DNA of 64,000 nucleotides from an uncultured Prevotellaceae bacterium (GCA_900319525.1 ONOU01000001.1:1-64000), one strand, 5' to 3'. Shown: positions 15,447 to 23,939, numbered from the stretch's first letter. The notes: generated by a model from the letters alone, not told the origin. Translations and numbers: made by a program.

Positions 15447-16955
15447 ATGAGAAAAATCATTTTGCTTGCATTTCTGAGCCTTAGCTGGGTCGCATCGGTG
15501 ATGGCTCAGAACACCAATGCCGCGTCAGGTAAGTGCAATGGTGACGTCCAGTGGTCATTTGATGGCAGGACGCTGTTCATCATGGCCAATGATCCCAAGA
15601 AGCAGGTGGTCAGCATGCCCGACTACGACTTGTCAAAGAATATCGCTCCGTGGGTGAAGCAGAAACTCTCGGTGCGGAAGGTCGTCTTTGGCCACTCTGT
15701 GGGCAATATCGGCTCTTGTGCCTTTGCCAACTGCGAGGACCTGACCACAGTGGAGTTTCAGCATGCGTTTGTGTGGGAAATCGGTTGGGGCGCTTTCTTG
15801 AATTGCCGCAACCTGTTCAACATTTCAATTCCCGTTAATGTCAAGCGCATCGGCACTATCGCGTTTGCCAACTGCTCTTCGCTCCGTTCTGTCAGTATCC
15901 CCAACCTTACCAGGGTCGAGGACCAGGCTTTCTTGTCGTGTGAGAATCTTAATCTGATCGAGATTGGCCAGAATGCGCTCCTGGGCAAGGCTGTGTTTGC
16001 TACTGCCGTCGATGAGAATGGAAAGACGGTCTATAAACCTTATGCTGGCGAAATCAGGGCATTGCCCCGCAATATCAACACCGATAATAGCATCGAGTAT
16101 GGCTTGAGTACCGAGTCGGTGGCGATTTGCCTCAAGCAGAACTCGCCGCTGCTGATGTATCAGCGGTCGTCTGACGTGGATACACAGATTCCTGACGCCA
16201 TGTTGATCCGCAACGACACCTATGCGCTGATCATCGGCAATGAGCATTACCGCTTTGTGGCCGATGTCCCGTTTGCCCAGAACGACGCTATGGTCTTTGC
16301 CGAGTATTGCAAGAAGACGCTGGGTATTCCCGCTTCCAATGTTCACTTGTGTGAAGACGCCACCAAGCACATGATTCTCGAGCAGGAACTCATGGATTGG
16401 CTTGGCCACGATATCGATAACCGCAATTTCAAGAAGCTGATTGTTTACTATGCCGGTCACGGTGTCCCCGATATCAAGAATCACAACAAGGCTTATCTGT
16501 TGCCTACCGACGTGTACGGAACAAAGCCCGAACAGGGTATCGCCCTGGATGATTTCTACGCTAAGCTGGGTGGACTTGGCTTTGAACGTGTGACCGTCTT
16601 CCTCGATGCTTGCTTCAGCGGTGTGAACCGTGACAACGAGGGCTTGAGCATTGAGCGCGCTGTAGAGGTTGAGGCCGAGGATACAAAGCCGGTAGTGGGC
16701 AATCTGATAGTGATGGCCGCCGCTCACGGCAACGAGACGGCACAGGGCTTCCAGGAGGAGGGCCATGGCCTGTTTACCTATTACCTGCTCAAGGAGCTGA
16801 AGGACACGCAGGGTATGGTCTCCTATGGCAAGCTCGTCGATAATATCGAGAAGAACGTCAGCAATGTCGCGCCCACGCTTGATTTACGCAAGAAGCAGAC
16901 ACCCAGGGCCTTTACTTCCTATCCCGATAATTCGTGGCGAAAGTACTCGTTCTGA
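15447..16955 (+). CDS. Secreted leucine-rich repeat caspase-like (C14) peptidase
   Basis: 502 residues from ATG 15447 (15 bp after the barrel gene); signal peptide MRKIILLAFLSLSWVASVMAQ. Residues about 70-185 form BspA/LRR_5 repeats (CAFANCEDLTTVEF, AFLNCRNLFNISIP, IAFANCSSLRSVSIP). Residues about 255-500 are a caspase-fold peptidase: TYALIIGNEHY strand, catalytic His in YYAGHGVPD (H338) and catalytic Cys in VFLDACFSG (C389), plus VMAAAHGNETA. Bacterial C14 peptidases (metacaspase/orthocaspase type) usually act in the cytosol; here the signal peptide places it in the periplasm or outside. Predicted proteolytic effector of the system, with the repeats as recognition module. Confidence 0.9.
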   Translation: MRKIILLAFLSLSWVASVMAQNTNAASGKCNGDVQWSFDGRTLFIMANDPKKQVVSMPDYDLSKNIAPWVKQKLSVRKVVFGHSVGNIGSCAFANCEDLTTVEFQHAFVWEIGWGAFLNCRNLFNISIPVNVKRIGTIAFANCSSLRSVSIPNLTRVEDQAFLSCENLNLIEIGQNALLGKAVFATAVDENGKTVYKPYAGEIRALPRNINTDNSIEYGLSTESVAICLKQNSPLLMYQRSSDVDTQIPDAMLIRNDTYALIIGNEHYRFVADVPFAQNDAMVFAEYCKKTLGIPASNVHLCEDATKHMILEQELMDWLGHDIDNRNFKKLIVYYAGHGVPDIKNHNKAYLLPTDVYGTKPEQGIALDDFYAKLGGLGFERVTVFLDACFSGVNRDNEGLSIERAVEVEAEDTKPVVGNLIVMAAAHGNETAQGFQEEGHGLFTYYLLKELKDTQGMVSYGKLVDNIEKNVSNVAPTLDLRKKQTPRAFTSYPDNSWRKYSF

Positions 16956-17017
16956 TGTGATGGATATCCAGCGGCATCACTGGATAAACGTGAAGATAAG
17001 AATCAAGAATAACAAGC

Positions 17018-18178
17018 ATGGAATCGTCTGATCAACAAGTCGCGATGGAGGAGCAGCAGTACAAATACTATGCCTTCATCAGTTATAACTCCAAGGACAC
17101 CGAGTGGGGCAAGCGGGTGCAGCGCAAGCTGGAGCATTACCGCATGCCGGCCACCCTGTGCCATGAGCGCGGATGGAATCGCACGCCCATTAGGCCGGTG
17201 TTTTTTGCACCCACCGATATTCAGCCTGGCGGGCTGGACGATGAGTTGCAGGAACGGTTGCGCGCCTCCAGGAACCTGGTCGTCATCTGCTCTCCCAACT
17301 CGGCTCAGTCTGACTGGGTGGGAAAAGAAATAGAGTTTTTCCACAGCCTGGGACGCACGAGCAATATCCACTTCTTTATCGTTGATGGCGTGCCCCACAG
17401 CGGCAATCCTGAGACCGAGTGCTTTAATCCGGTCATCGACAAGCTGGGACTCCCCGAGATCCTGGGCGCCAACATCCACGAGCGCAACTACCGTTGGCCG
17501 TGGCTCAACAAGGAGCGGGCCTATGTGCAGCTGGTTTCTAAACTGCTGGGCGTGGAGTTTGATGCGATATGGCAGCGGCACAAGCGGCTCCTCATCCGTC
17601 GTGCCATTGTCGGCATGCTGGCGTTGCTGGCGGTCATCGCGGCACTGGTGGCGGTCTGGGTGGCTAACCAGCCGTTTAACACAACTGTGACGCTCAACGA
17701 GGCCTCGGTACACAATGCTGAGCTGCCTCCGTTACAGGATGCGGTAATAACCCTGGAACTGGGCAATGAATCCAAGTGCGACACGGTTGCTACGGTAGCC
17801 GACCATTGCCTGTTTACCAACATCCCGCACAGTTTCCTGGGGAAAGAGGTGAAACTCACCTTTGTCTGCAACGATTTCCTGCCGCTGGACACGACGCTCA
17901 CCCTCGACCGTGATTTGACCCTCGACATCCGCCGCAACCCGTCGGTCTATGGCGATGTCAAGTTTGGCTTGTGGAATCCCGAGACCGAGACATTTATCGG
18001 CGGAGCGAAACTCGAGATCGCTGGGCAGACGGTAACGACAAACGCCGATGGCCAAGTCTCCCTTCATGTGCCGCTTGAGCAGCAACGCCGCAGTTATCAG
18101 GTCAAGGCCGCATTCCCGCTCTATAACGACGTGATCACCATGCCTTGCGGCGAGAATGACGTAATTGAGGTATTATAA
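17018..18178 (+). CDS. Membrane-anchored TIR domain protein
   Basis: 386 residues. N-terminal bacterial-type TIR domain (about 14-165): YYAFISYNSKDTEW strand/loop, DDELQERLRASRNLVVICSPNS, and SDWVGKEIEFF with E104 in the position of the NADase catalytic glutamate. A basic stretch then one TM helix (about 193-215) leads to a C-terminal non-cytosolic part of two Ig-like or carboxypeptidase-regulatory-like units (about 220-386; GDVKFGLWNP, GAKLEIAGQTV). TIR therefore faces the cytosol and the tail the periplasm. Known bacterial TIRs consume NAD+ or make cyclic ADP-ribose signals. A 7-bp stem (16965-16971 with 16980-16986) lies in the 62-bp spacer after the caspase gene. Confidence 0.9.
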   Translation: MESSDQQVAMEEQQYKYYAFISYNSKDTEWGKRVQRKLEHYRMPATLCHERGWNRTPIRPVFFAPTDIQPGGLDDELQERLRASRNLVVICSPNSAQSDWVGKEIEFFHSLGRTSNIHFFIVDGVPHSGNPETECFNPVIDKLGLPEILGANIHERNYRWPWLNKERAYVQLVSKLLGVEFDAIWQRHKRLLIRRAIVGMLALLAVIAALVAVWVANQPFNTTVTLNEASVHNAELPPLQDAVITLELGNESKCDTVATVADHCLFTNIPHSFLGKEVKLTFVCNDFLPLDTTLTLDRDLTLDIRRNPSVYGDVKFGLWNPETETFIGGAKLEIAGQTVTTNADGQVSLHVPLEQQRRSYQVKAAFPLYNDVITMPCGENDVIEVL

Positions 18179-18192
18179 GAACCGTAATCAAG

Positions 18193-18495
18193 ATGAACCG
18201 AGACCAATATAATCCGCAACCGGTTGACACAAGCGACGTCAGCCTGCCCCCACAGCTCGAAGCCCTTATCGAGCGGGTGGCAATGAACGTGCATGAGGTG
18301 TGGGCCAGCTCCCGTAAATCGCAGGGCTGGACCTATGGCCCCTACCGTGATGATAAACTCAAGACCCATCCATGCCTGGTCCCCTACGAGGAATTGCCCG
18401 AACAGGAGAAACAATACGACCGTGATACTGCAGTGGGGACATTGAAGTTAATCATGAAATTAGGTTATGAAATCTCTAAATCAACCGACATTTGA
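18193..18495 (+). CDS. Stand-alone RyR domain protein
   Basis: 100 residues made of almost nothing but one RyR (ryanodine-receptor repeat) domain at about 24-98: VAMNVHEVWASSR, GWTYGPYRDD, THPCLVPYEELP, EKQYDRDTA, all in canonical order and spacing. No signal peptide, so cytosolic. It starts 14 bp after the TIR gene. In bacteria, RyR domains are fused to or encoded beside TIR, TrkA_N and similar proteins and are thought to bind a nucleotide-derived ligand; direct coupling to the adjacent TIR protein is the natural hypothesis. Confidence 0.92.
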   Translation: MNRDQYNPQPVDTSDVSLPPQLEALIERVAMNVHEVWASSRKSQGWTYGPYRDDKLKTHPCLVPYEELPEQEKQYDRDTAVGTLKLIMKLGYEISKSTDI

Positions 18496-18513
18496 CCTGG
18501 CATTTAATGAAGT

Positions 18514-20340
18514 ATGAATAGAAAACGTATAGCATTTTTACTGGTCGCGCTGTTGACCCTTGTGTTCACCGCGCAGGCCCAGGTGGTGAAACTGGCCATC
18601 CTGAGCGATGTGCACGTGTCTCCGGGTAATGCCAACGAAGGCAAATTGCGCGAGGCTGTGGCCGAGATTAATGCCTTGAGCGTTGACGCCGTGATGATGA
18701 CAGGCGACCTGACCAACGAGGGCAGTGACGTGCAGCTGCGCAACATCAAGGGCATTCTGGACGGTATTACCCATCCGCTGTATGTGATTCCGGGTAATCA
18801 CGAGAACAATTGGAGCCAGAGCGCCTGCAAGACCTTCAGCGACCTGTGGGGCAGCGACCGCTTTGTCTTCACGGTCGGACACTTGGTGGTCGTGGGCATG
18901 AACTGCGGCCCGTTCATGAAGATGGGCGATGGACACATCAAGCAGGAGGACCTCCTGTGGCTCGACAGCACGCTCACAGCGATGGTCAAGCCGGGAATGC
19001 GGGTGCTGAGCGTCAATCATTACCCCATACTCGACGATCTGGACAACTACCGCGCCTATGTGGACATCCTCAAGAAGTATCCCGTCATCACCCACCAGTG
19101 TGGGCATTACCACAGGTGGCGCCTCTATGAGACCGACGGGATCAATGGCGTGATCGTGCGGGCACTTGACATGGGTGGCGGCAACTATGGCTACACGTTG
19201 ATGACCATCGACCTCGACCGCCAGTGGATTGAGGTTTATAACAAGGTCATCGGCAACGAGCCCGAGGTGATGTTCTCTTACCGCATCAATCTCGACTATT
19301 ACACGACTGAATTGCCTCAGGAGCCCAATGTGACCCCCGCGGGCTTTGACATCCAGCGCGTTGTGGCCGATAACGCTTCCATCTTTACCCGTGTGGGGGT
19401 GGACGCCAAGAATCTGTACTTTGGCAATTCGCTGGGCTACTGCAAGGCTGTGGACAAGAGGTCGGGCGAGCTGCGTTGGCAATACAAGACCGGTGCGATG
19501 CTGTTTTCTCGTCCTGCCGTGAGCGATAAGTACATTATTCTGCCCACGAGCGACAAGCGCCTCGTCTGGTTGGACAAGAAGACGGGACAGGCGCGCTGGC
19601 AGTATGAGGCCGAAGGCCCCTATGTGGCCGACGGCATCGTGGCTGGCGGAATCCTTTATCAGGGCGGTTACAGGACTTTCCAGGCTTGGGATGTGAAGCG
19701 CCACCGCCTCTTATGGCATTACGACAGCATCAACAATTATTGTCAGGCTGCCCCCGTGGTAGATGGTGGTGACGTCATCTTTGGCGCTTGGGACACCTGG
19801 CTCCGTTCACTCAACCGGCAGACGGGCGCCTTGCAATGGCAGTGGAACAATGGCAAGAACGCTAATCTATACAGCCCGGGCAATGTGGTGCCTGTCGTGA
19901 CGTCCCAACGTGTCGTCATCGTCGCTCCTGACCGCGTGACCACGGCGATCGACCGCAAGACCGGATCGCAGCTGTGGCGCGAGAAAAACGGGAACAAGGT
20001 GCGCGAGAGCCTGGGACGCAGTGCCGACGGCAAGGTGGCCTATGCCAAGACCATGGACGGTGAACTCGTTGCCATGAGCACGGGCGATCAATACAATCAC
20101 TTATGGACGGTGGATTTGGGTTTTGGCTATGAACACGCGCCGTGCATTGTCCTGGAGCATGACGGCTTCATCTACTGCGGCTCACGCCGTGGCATGCTGG
20201 CCGTTGTCAATGCATCAACACACCAGTTAGAGTTCACTTATCGTTTGGGCACCAGCGAGGTCAACGGCTTTGAGGTCGATGAGCGGGGCGACATCTATTG
20301 CTCTCTCATCGAGGGCACCATCTGGCGCATCCGCCACTAA
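18514..20340 (+). CDS. Secreted calcineurin-like phosphoesterase with PQQ-type beta-propeller
   Basis: 608 residues. Signal peptide (first 22 residues, ...FTAQAQ). Metallophosphoesterase domain (about 25-245) with the full metal-binding set: D32-x-H34, GD at 64-65, GNHE at 94-97, NHYP at 168-171 and GHYH at 197-200. Residues about 290-605 form PQQ-like beta-propeller blades with repeated G-x-x-x-W (SGELRWQYKTG, TGQARWQYEAEG, TGALQWQWNNG, TGSQLWREKNG). The family hydrolyses phosphomonoesters or diesters, including nucleotides; the propeller may bind a ligand or surface glycan. It closes the operon, 18 bp after the RyR gene, followed by a terminator. A nucleotide-degrading off-switch is possible but inferred. 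Confidence 0.88.
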   Translation: MNRKRIAFLLVALLTLVFTAQAQVVKLAILSDVHVSPGNANEGKLREAVAEINALSVDAVMMTGDLTNEGSDVQLRNIKGILDGITHPLYVIPGNHENNWSQSACKTFSDLWGSDRFVFTVGHLVVVGMNCGPFMKMGDGHIKQEDLLWLDSTLTAMVKPGMRVLSVNHYPILDDLDNYRAYVDILKKYPVITHQCGHYHRWRLYETDGINGVIVRALDMGGGNYGYTLMTIDLDRQWIEVYNKVIGNEPEVMFSYRINLDYYTTELPQEPNVTPAGFDIQRVVADNASIFTRVGVDAKNLYFGNSLGYCKAVDKRSGELRWQYKTGAMLFSRPAVSDKYIILPTSDKRLVWLDKKTGQARWQYEAEGPYVADGIVAGGILYQGGYRTFQAWDVKRHRLLWHYDSINNYCQAAPVVDGGDVIFGAWDTWLRSLNRQTGALQWQWNNGKNANLYSPGNVVPVVTSQRVVIVAPDRVTTAIDRKTGSQLWREKNGNKVRESLGRSADGKVAYAKTMDGELVAMSTGDQYNHLWTVDLGFGYEHAPCIVLEHDGFIYCGSRRGMLAVVNASTHQLEFTYRLGTSEVNGFEVDERGDIYCSLIEGTIWRIRH

Positions 20341-20363
20341 AAACCAGCCACCTAAAAAAGCAA

Positions 20364-20397
20364 GCGGCTCTCTTGGCCATTAGGTCATGAGAGCCGC
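20364..20397. terminator. Bidirectional-type terminator between the operon and ridA
   Basis: Perfect 9-bp stem GCGGCTCTC / GAGAGCCGC with a 16-nt loop. On the minus strand it is followed by GCTTGCTTTTTT, so it terminates ridA well and probably serves the converging operon too. Confidence 0.8.
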
Positions 20398-20424
20398 CTG
20401 TTATGGTTTGACAGATGAGGAGGC

Positions 20425-20802
20425 TTAGTGGGCCTCGGCGATGAGCTCGATCTCAACGAGGGCACCCTTGGGCAGGTCCTTAACGGCAAATGCGCAGCGG
20501 GCAGGGTAGGGAGCGGTGAAGAACTCGGCATAAACCTCATTCATGGGGCCAAAGTTGGCAATCTCGCTAAGGAAAACGGTTGTCTTGACCACATCCTTGA
20601 GGTCGAGTCCCTCGCTCTGCAGGATGGCGCGGGCGTTCAGCAGGCTCTGGCGGGTCTGTTCCTGTACACCGCCCTCGGGAAATGCTCCCGTCTCAGGAAT
20701 GATGGGCAGCTGGCCCGATACAAAAACGATGTTGCCAGTGCGGATGGCCTGGCTGTAAGGTCCAATGGCAGCAGGTGCCTTGTCGGTGTTTAATGCTTTC
20801 AT
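20425..20802 (-). CDS. ridA: RidA family enamine/imine deaminase
   Basis: 125 residues, full length for the YjgF/YER057c/UK114 family. Recognisable features: APAAIGPYSQAI near the start, VSGQLPIIP, the stretch LDLKDVVKTTVFLSE, and the arginine-containing AYPARCAFAV-type segment (here YPARCAFAVKDLP) with LVEIELIAEA at the end. Known role: hydrolyses reactive 2-aminoacrylate and other enamine/imine intermediates from PLP enzymes. Monocistronic, with its own -7 box at 20847-20854 and a terminator at 20364-20397. Confidence 0.95.
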   Translation of the reverse strand: MKALNTDKAPAAIGPYSQAIRTGNIVFVSGQLPIIPETGAFPEGGVQEQTRQSLLNARAILQSEGLDLKDVVKTTVFLSEIANFGPMNEVYAEFFTAPYPARCAFAVKDLPKGALVEIELIAEAH

Positions 20803-20846
20803 TGATTTGCTAAGATTTAAATTAGAAATTAATAGTATTATAGATG

Positions 20847-20854
20847 CAAAATTA
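20847..20854 (-). promoter_or_regulatory. -7 box of ridA
   Basis: TAATTTTG on the minus strand, about 44 bp before the ridA ATG; matches TAnnTTTG. Confidence 0.6.
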
Positions 20855-20887
20855 GTTTAAAATTCCGGATTAGCGGCATTGTCGGCC

Positions 20888-22438
20888 TCACTTTTTACCC
20901 TCCAGGACCACATTACGCTTGGTCAGCACCTCAATCGGGCTGGGATAGCGGGATGCCGTCGGCTGCAGCGGCTTGCTGCTGTACATGACAAACCGTTTCC
21001 ACCGTTCGTCGCCCATGCCGGCCTGCACAAAGTCGTTCCTGTGGTAACCGTTAGCCTCGAGCAGGGCGATCATCTCGTCGTTGTTGCTCTCGACAAACGC
21101 CGCGTCACACTTGTGCCGCTTCACGGCATTGATCTGGTCATCGACCATCGCCTGGGTATAGCCCATCTGCAGGCTCCAATATTTGCAGGCTGGCAGCGCA
21201 TCTACGGGCACGCCCTCGCCATGGTCATGGCACATGAGGTAGAGCACCCGGGGCTGTTCATACTGGCTCAGCAGCGTGGGGTAGTAATACCAGATTGCGC
21301 GGTCAGGCAGCTGCTTGGCAAAGAGTGACTTGTGCTCCACGGTGCCGAACAGCAGCGCCAGCACGCCCACGGCCAGCACACCCGTGACCGCCCACCAGCG
21401 CAGCCACCGCGACAACGCCTGCGTGACGATGCCTGCGGCCAGCACGGTGAACAGCGACAGCACGTTCAGGTAGATGCGGTCGGTGCCATTGAGCAGTATC
21501 ACCGCCATGAACCACAGCAGGGTGATTACCGCCATGAGCCATCCCTTGCCGATGGTCTTGCAATAGATGACCACGCTTGCGATCACGCCCAGCGTGAACA
21601 GGATGACGCGTTTGCCCAGGAACATCAGCAGCACCTGCTTGACGGTGATCTCCTCACCATGCATGTTGTCAAACGTGTTGAACGTGTTCAGGAAATACTC
21701 GTTGATAAAGTCGTCAAGGCAACCCTTCCAGGCCAGCCAGCCTATCATGGGCAGGATGGTGAGGGTGCCCGCCAGCGCACACCAGCCCAGCGCCTTCCAG
21801 GGCGAGTAGCCCGTGCGGCGCGGCACCACCAGGCACCAGTAGGGGATAAAGACGGCCAGCATCAGCGTGCAGCTGTATTTGATCAGGAAAGTGGCCCCCA
21901 GGGCAAAGCCCAGCAGCAGGGCGGTGGACTTGACAAAGCGGTGCCCCTGTTCACGTCCCACGTTATAGCGCAGGAAGCGGTAGAGCAGCGGCAGCATGAA
22001 GGCGTAGCAGTAATCCTCGGCTCGCACCTCGATGTGCGTCAGCCCGCTCAGGAAGAAGACGGCCGACAGCAGCACCGCTACCAGCGCCAGCCGCGTGTCG
22101 CGAACAAACAGCCTCGCACACTTGTAGCACTGGTAGAAGATGAAGGTGTAGAGCACACACGACAGCCAGTACAGCCCTGTGTAGTCATGCGGACTGAGCA
22201 GGTAACCGATGCCATGAATGAGCCACAGCAGCGGTCCCTTGCTGTCGGCAAAATCGACATAGGGTGTCATCCCGTTCATCCACGCCTTGCCGCACAGGTA
22301 GAACCAGATCACGTCATGGTGCTGCCACAGGTCATACAGGTAAGAATCCCACGACACCACCATCAAGGCCATCACGGTAAAGCATCCGATGGCTATCAAG
22401 GCCCAATGGTTGATTTTCTGTTCACGAGTAATCATCAT
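20888..22438 (-). CDS. Multi-pass GT-C-type glycosyltransferase
   Basis: 516 residues with about ten to eleven membrane helices, a first periplasmic loop bearing acidic residues (WDSYLYDLWQHHD and PYVDFADSKGPLLW) and a soluble C-terminal domain (about 385-516). This is the arrangement of polyprenol-phosphate-sugar dependent GT-C enzymes (PMT/ArnT/GT39-GT83 type); the DxxDxKGP-like loop is typical of them. Probably transfers a sugar to a lipid or protein in the periplasm; donor and acceptor unknown. Start could be either of two adjacent ATGs (22438 or 22435). The -7 box ends only 4 bp before the first ATG, so the message may be leaderless. Confidence 0.8.
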   Translation of the reverse strand: MMITREQKINHWALIAIGCFTVMALMVVSWDSYLYDLWQHHDVIWFYLCGKAWMNGMTPYVDFADSKGPLLWLIHGIGYLLSPHDYTGLYWLSCVLYTFIFYQCYKCARLFVRDTRLALVAVLLSAVFFLSGLTHIEVRAEDYCYAFMLPLLYRFLRYNVGREQGHRFVKSTALLLGFALGATFLIKYSCTLMLAVFIPYWCLVVPRRTGYSPWKALGWCALAGTLTILPMIGWLAWKGCLDDFINEYFLNTFNTFDNMHGEEITVKQVLLMFLGKRVILFTLGVIASVVIYCKTIGKGWLMAVITLLWFMAVILLNGTDRIYLNVLSLFTVLAAGIVTQALSRWLRWWAVTGVLAVGVLALLFGTVEHKSLFAKQLPDRAIWYYYPTLLSQYEQPRVLYLMCHDHGEGVPVDALPACKYWSLQMGYTQAMVDDQINAVKRHKCDAAFVESNNDEMIALLEANGYHRNDFVQAGMGDERWKRFVMYSSKPLQPTASRYPSPIEVLTKRNVVLEGKK

Positions 22439-22442
22439 GCCA

Positions 22443-22450
22443 CAAAATTA
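22443..22450 (-). promoter_or_regulatory. -7 box immediately before the GT-C gene
   Basis: TAATTTTG on the minus strand with ATTG (22471-22474) 20 bp upstream. The start codon follows after 4 bp. Confidence 0.6.
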
Positions 22451-22491
22451 CAAAATATCTCTCTATCACCCAATGGCTAACCCCAAAAAAT

Positions 22492-22524
22492 GACCTGCGC
22501 ACTCCCTGGCAGAGCACGCAGGCC
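22492..22524 (-). terminator. Terminator of the C1 aminopeptidase gene
   Basis: Stem-loop on the minus strand (arms around CTGCG/CGCAG and GAG/CTC with a small internal loop) followed by CATTTTTTGG, about 110 bp past the stop at 22632. Confidence 0.7.
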
Positions 22525-22555
22525 ATCTAATGTTTTCAACTAGGGTTATTTAGAG

Positions 22556-22605
22556 TGTAAGCTAAGAAAAAACTCTACCCCCTAAACTCTAGACCCTAGA
22601 CCTTT
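22556..22605. repeat. CCCTAAACTCTAGACC-type intergenic repeat
   Basis: Tract of AACTCTA/CCCTAGA variants; shares 16 identical bases (22580-22595) with the tract after hipA (6873-6888). Confidence 0.55.
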
Positions 22606-22631
22606 AGCTGCACATCGTGCAACTAAAATAA

Positions 22632-23837
22632 TTACTTCTTGATGCCCATCTTCTTGGCGATCTTGGCGGGGATGGCATCCTTGTGCACCAGGATGTTCAG
22701 GGTCTTGGCGCGGAAGAAGGCCTCACTGCAATAGAAGTAGCCCTCATACAGCTGGTTGGTGTCCCAGCTGTTCTGTACCTTGAAGTACTTGTTGCCTTCC
22801 TGGTCAACGGCCTTACCCATGATCACCATGCCGTGGTCGTCGGTGGTCTCCTTGTTGTCGAACATCTCCTGACGCTCCTCGGGGGTTACCCACTGCTCCT
22901 TAACCGGGCCCTTGATGTCCCACAGCTCGGCCTCGCGGTCCTTGTCGCTGAGCTGAGCCCAACGAGCCATGTCGGTACCTGCTGCATCGGGAACTTCCTT
23001 CTTCACGGGCAGGATGGCGTAACCATTGCGCCACTTGAAGCCTTTCTCGCTAACGTCAGAACCCCAAGCGATGCTGTAGCCGTTGTCGATGGCATAGTTG
23101 GCAATCTCGAGCAGCTCATCGATGGGTACATTCTGATAGCTGGACCACAGCCAGTTGTCGGCCACCTCAAGGACGAAGGGCTGATAGTAGGGGTGGTGGG
23201 TAAACGATGCAATGGGTACATAGTCGTCCATGTTCAGGCCCAGGCTGGCAGCCCAAGTCTGCGGGGTGTAGCTCTTGCCTTCATACACGAAGTTCTCGGG
23301 CATCTTGCCCATGTAGCTGTCCAGAATGGCCTGCAGACCGTCCTTCCACGCGGGAGTGAGCTTGCCGCGGCTGTTCTTGTTGATGGTGCCAACATAGCCG
23401 CTCAGCAGTGAGGTCAGCTCGTGGGTGTCAAATTTCTTGTCGCCATAGGTCATGCCGGTGTACACCTCGTTGGGCACCATACCGTATTTGCGCCATACGT
23501 AGGGAACGTCCTCGGCAGCGCCACCCTCGGCAAAGTTGATCGTGCCATCCATGCGGATGTACTTGATGGCCTTGTCATAGTAGCAGTGGTTAACCACGAA
23601 GCCCTCGCTCAGGTGAACCTCCTTGCCGGTGATGCGCAGGATCTCGTTCTCGAAGAAGGAGTTGGTCGAGTAGCACCAGCACGTACCGGACTTGTTCTGG
23701 TCCTTGACGGGAGTGTGACGGATAACCTTGGTGTCGGTGAACTTGAAACCGGTGCTGTCGGGGACAACAACCTTGTCATCGGCCATCATGTTGAACGAAA
23801 TAGCCGACGCGAGCAATAAGAATAAAAATTTCTTCAT
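22632..23837 (-). CDS. Secreted bleomycin-hydrolase-type cysteine aminopeptidase (C1B)
   Basis: 401 residues with a signal peptide (MKKFLFLLLASAISFNMMA). Papain-superfamily C1B landmarks: KDQNKSGTCWCYSTNSF with the catalytic Cys after Q, a long insertion, then DDHGMVIMG with the catalytic His and FKVQNSWD with the catalytic Asn. The family (PepC/bleomycin hydrolase) is an aminopeptidase. Unlike the cytosolic enzymes this one is exported, as in many Bacteroidetes. Single gene with promoter at 23894-23901 and terminator at 22492-22524. Confidence 0.92.
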   Translation of the reverse strand: MKKFLFLLLASAISFNMMADDKVVVPDSTGFKFTDTKVIRHTPVKDQNKSGTCWCYSTNSFFENEILRITGKEVHLSEGFVVNHCYYDKAIKYIRMDGTINFAEGGAAEDVPYVWRKYGMVPNEVYTGMTYGDKKFDTHELTSLLSGYVGTINKNSRGKLTPAWKDGLQAILDSYMGKMPENFVYEGKSYTPQTWAASLGLNMDDYVPIASFTHHPYYQPFVLEVADNWLWSSYQNVPIDELLEIANYAIDNGYSIAWGSDVSEKGFKWRNGYAILPVKKEVPDAAGTDMARWAQLSDKDREAELWDIKGPVKEQWVTPEERQEMFDNKETTDDHGMVIMGKAVDQEGNKYFKVQNSWDTNQLYEGYFYCSEAFFRAKTLNILVHKDAIPAKIAKKMGIKK

Positions 23838-23893
23838 AAAAATTGAGTTTGTTATTAATGTTTAGGTTAATTGTGTTTCTTGTTTATAACTCG

Positions 23894-23901
23894 CAAATGT
23901 A
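23894..23901 (-). promoter_or_regulatory. -7 box of the C1 aminopeptidase gene
   Basis: TACATTTG on the minus strand, 56 bp before the ATG at 23837. Confidence 0.6.
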
Positions 23902-23939
23902 GTAATTATTTTTTGGTTTTTATCCTTTTCGGGAGAAAA

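Noticed and set aside
21332-22480. 382-codon open frame on the plus strand
   Set aside because: Antisense shadow of the GT-C gene, Gln/His-rich, no start context.
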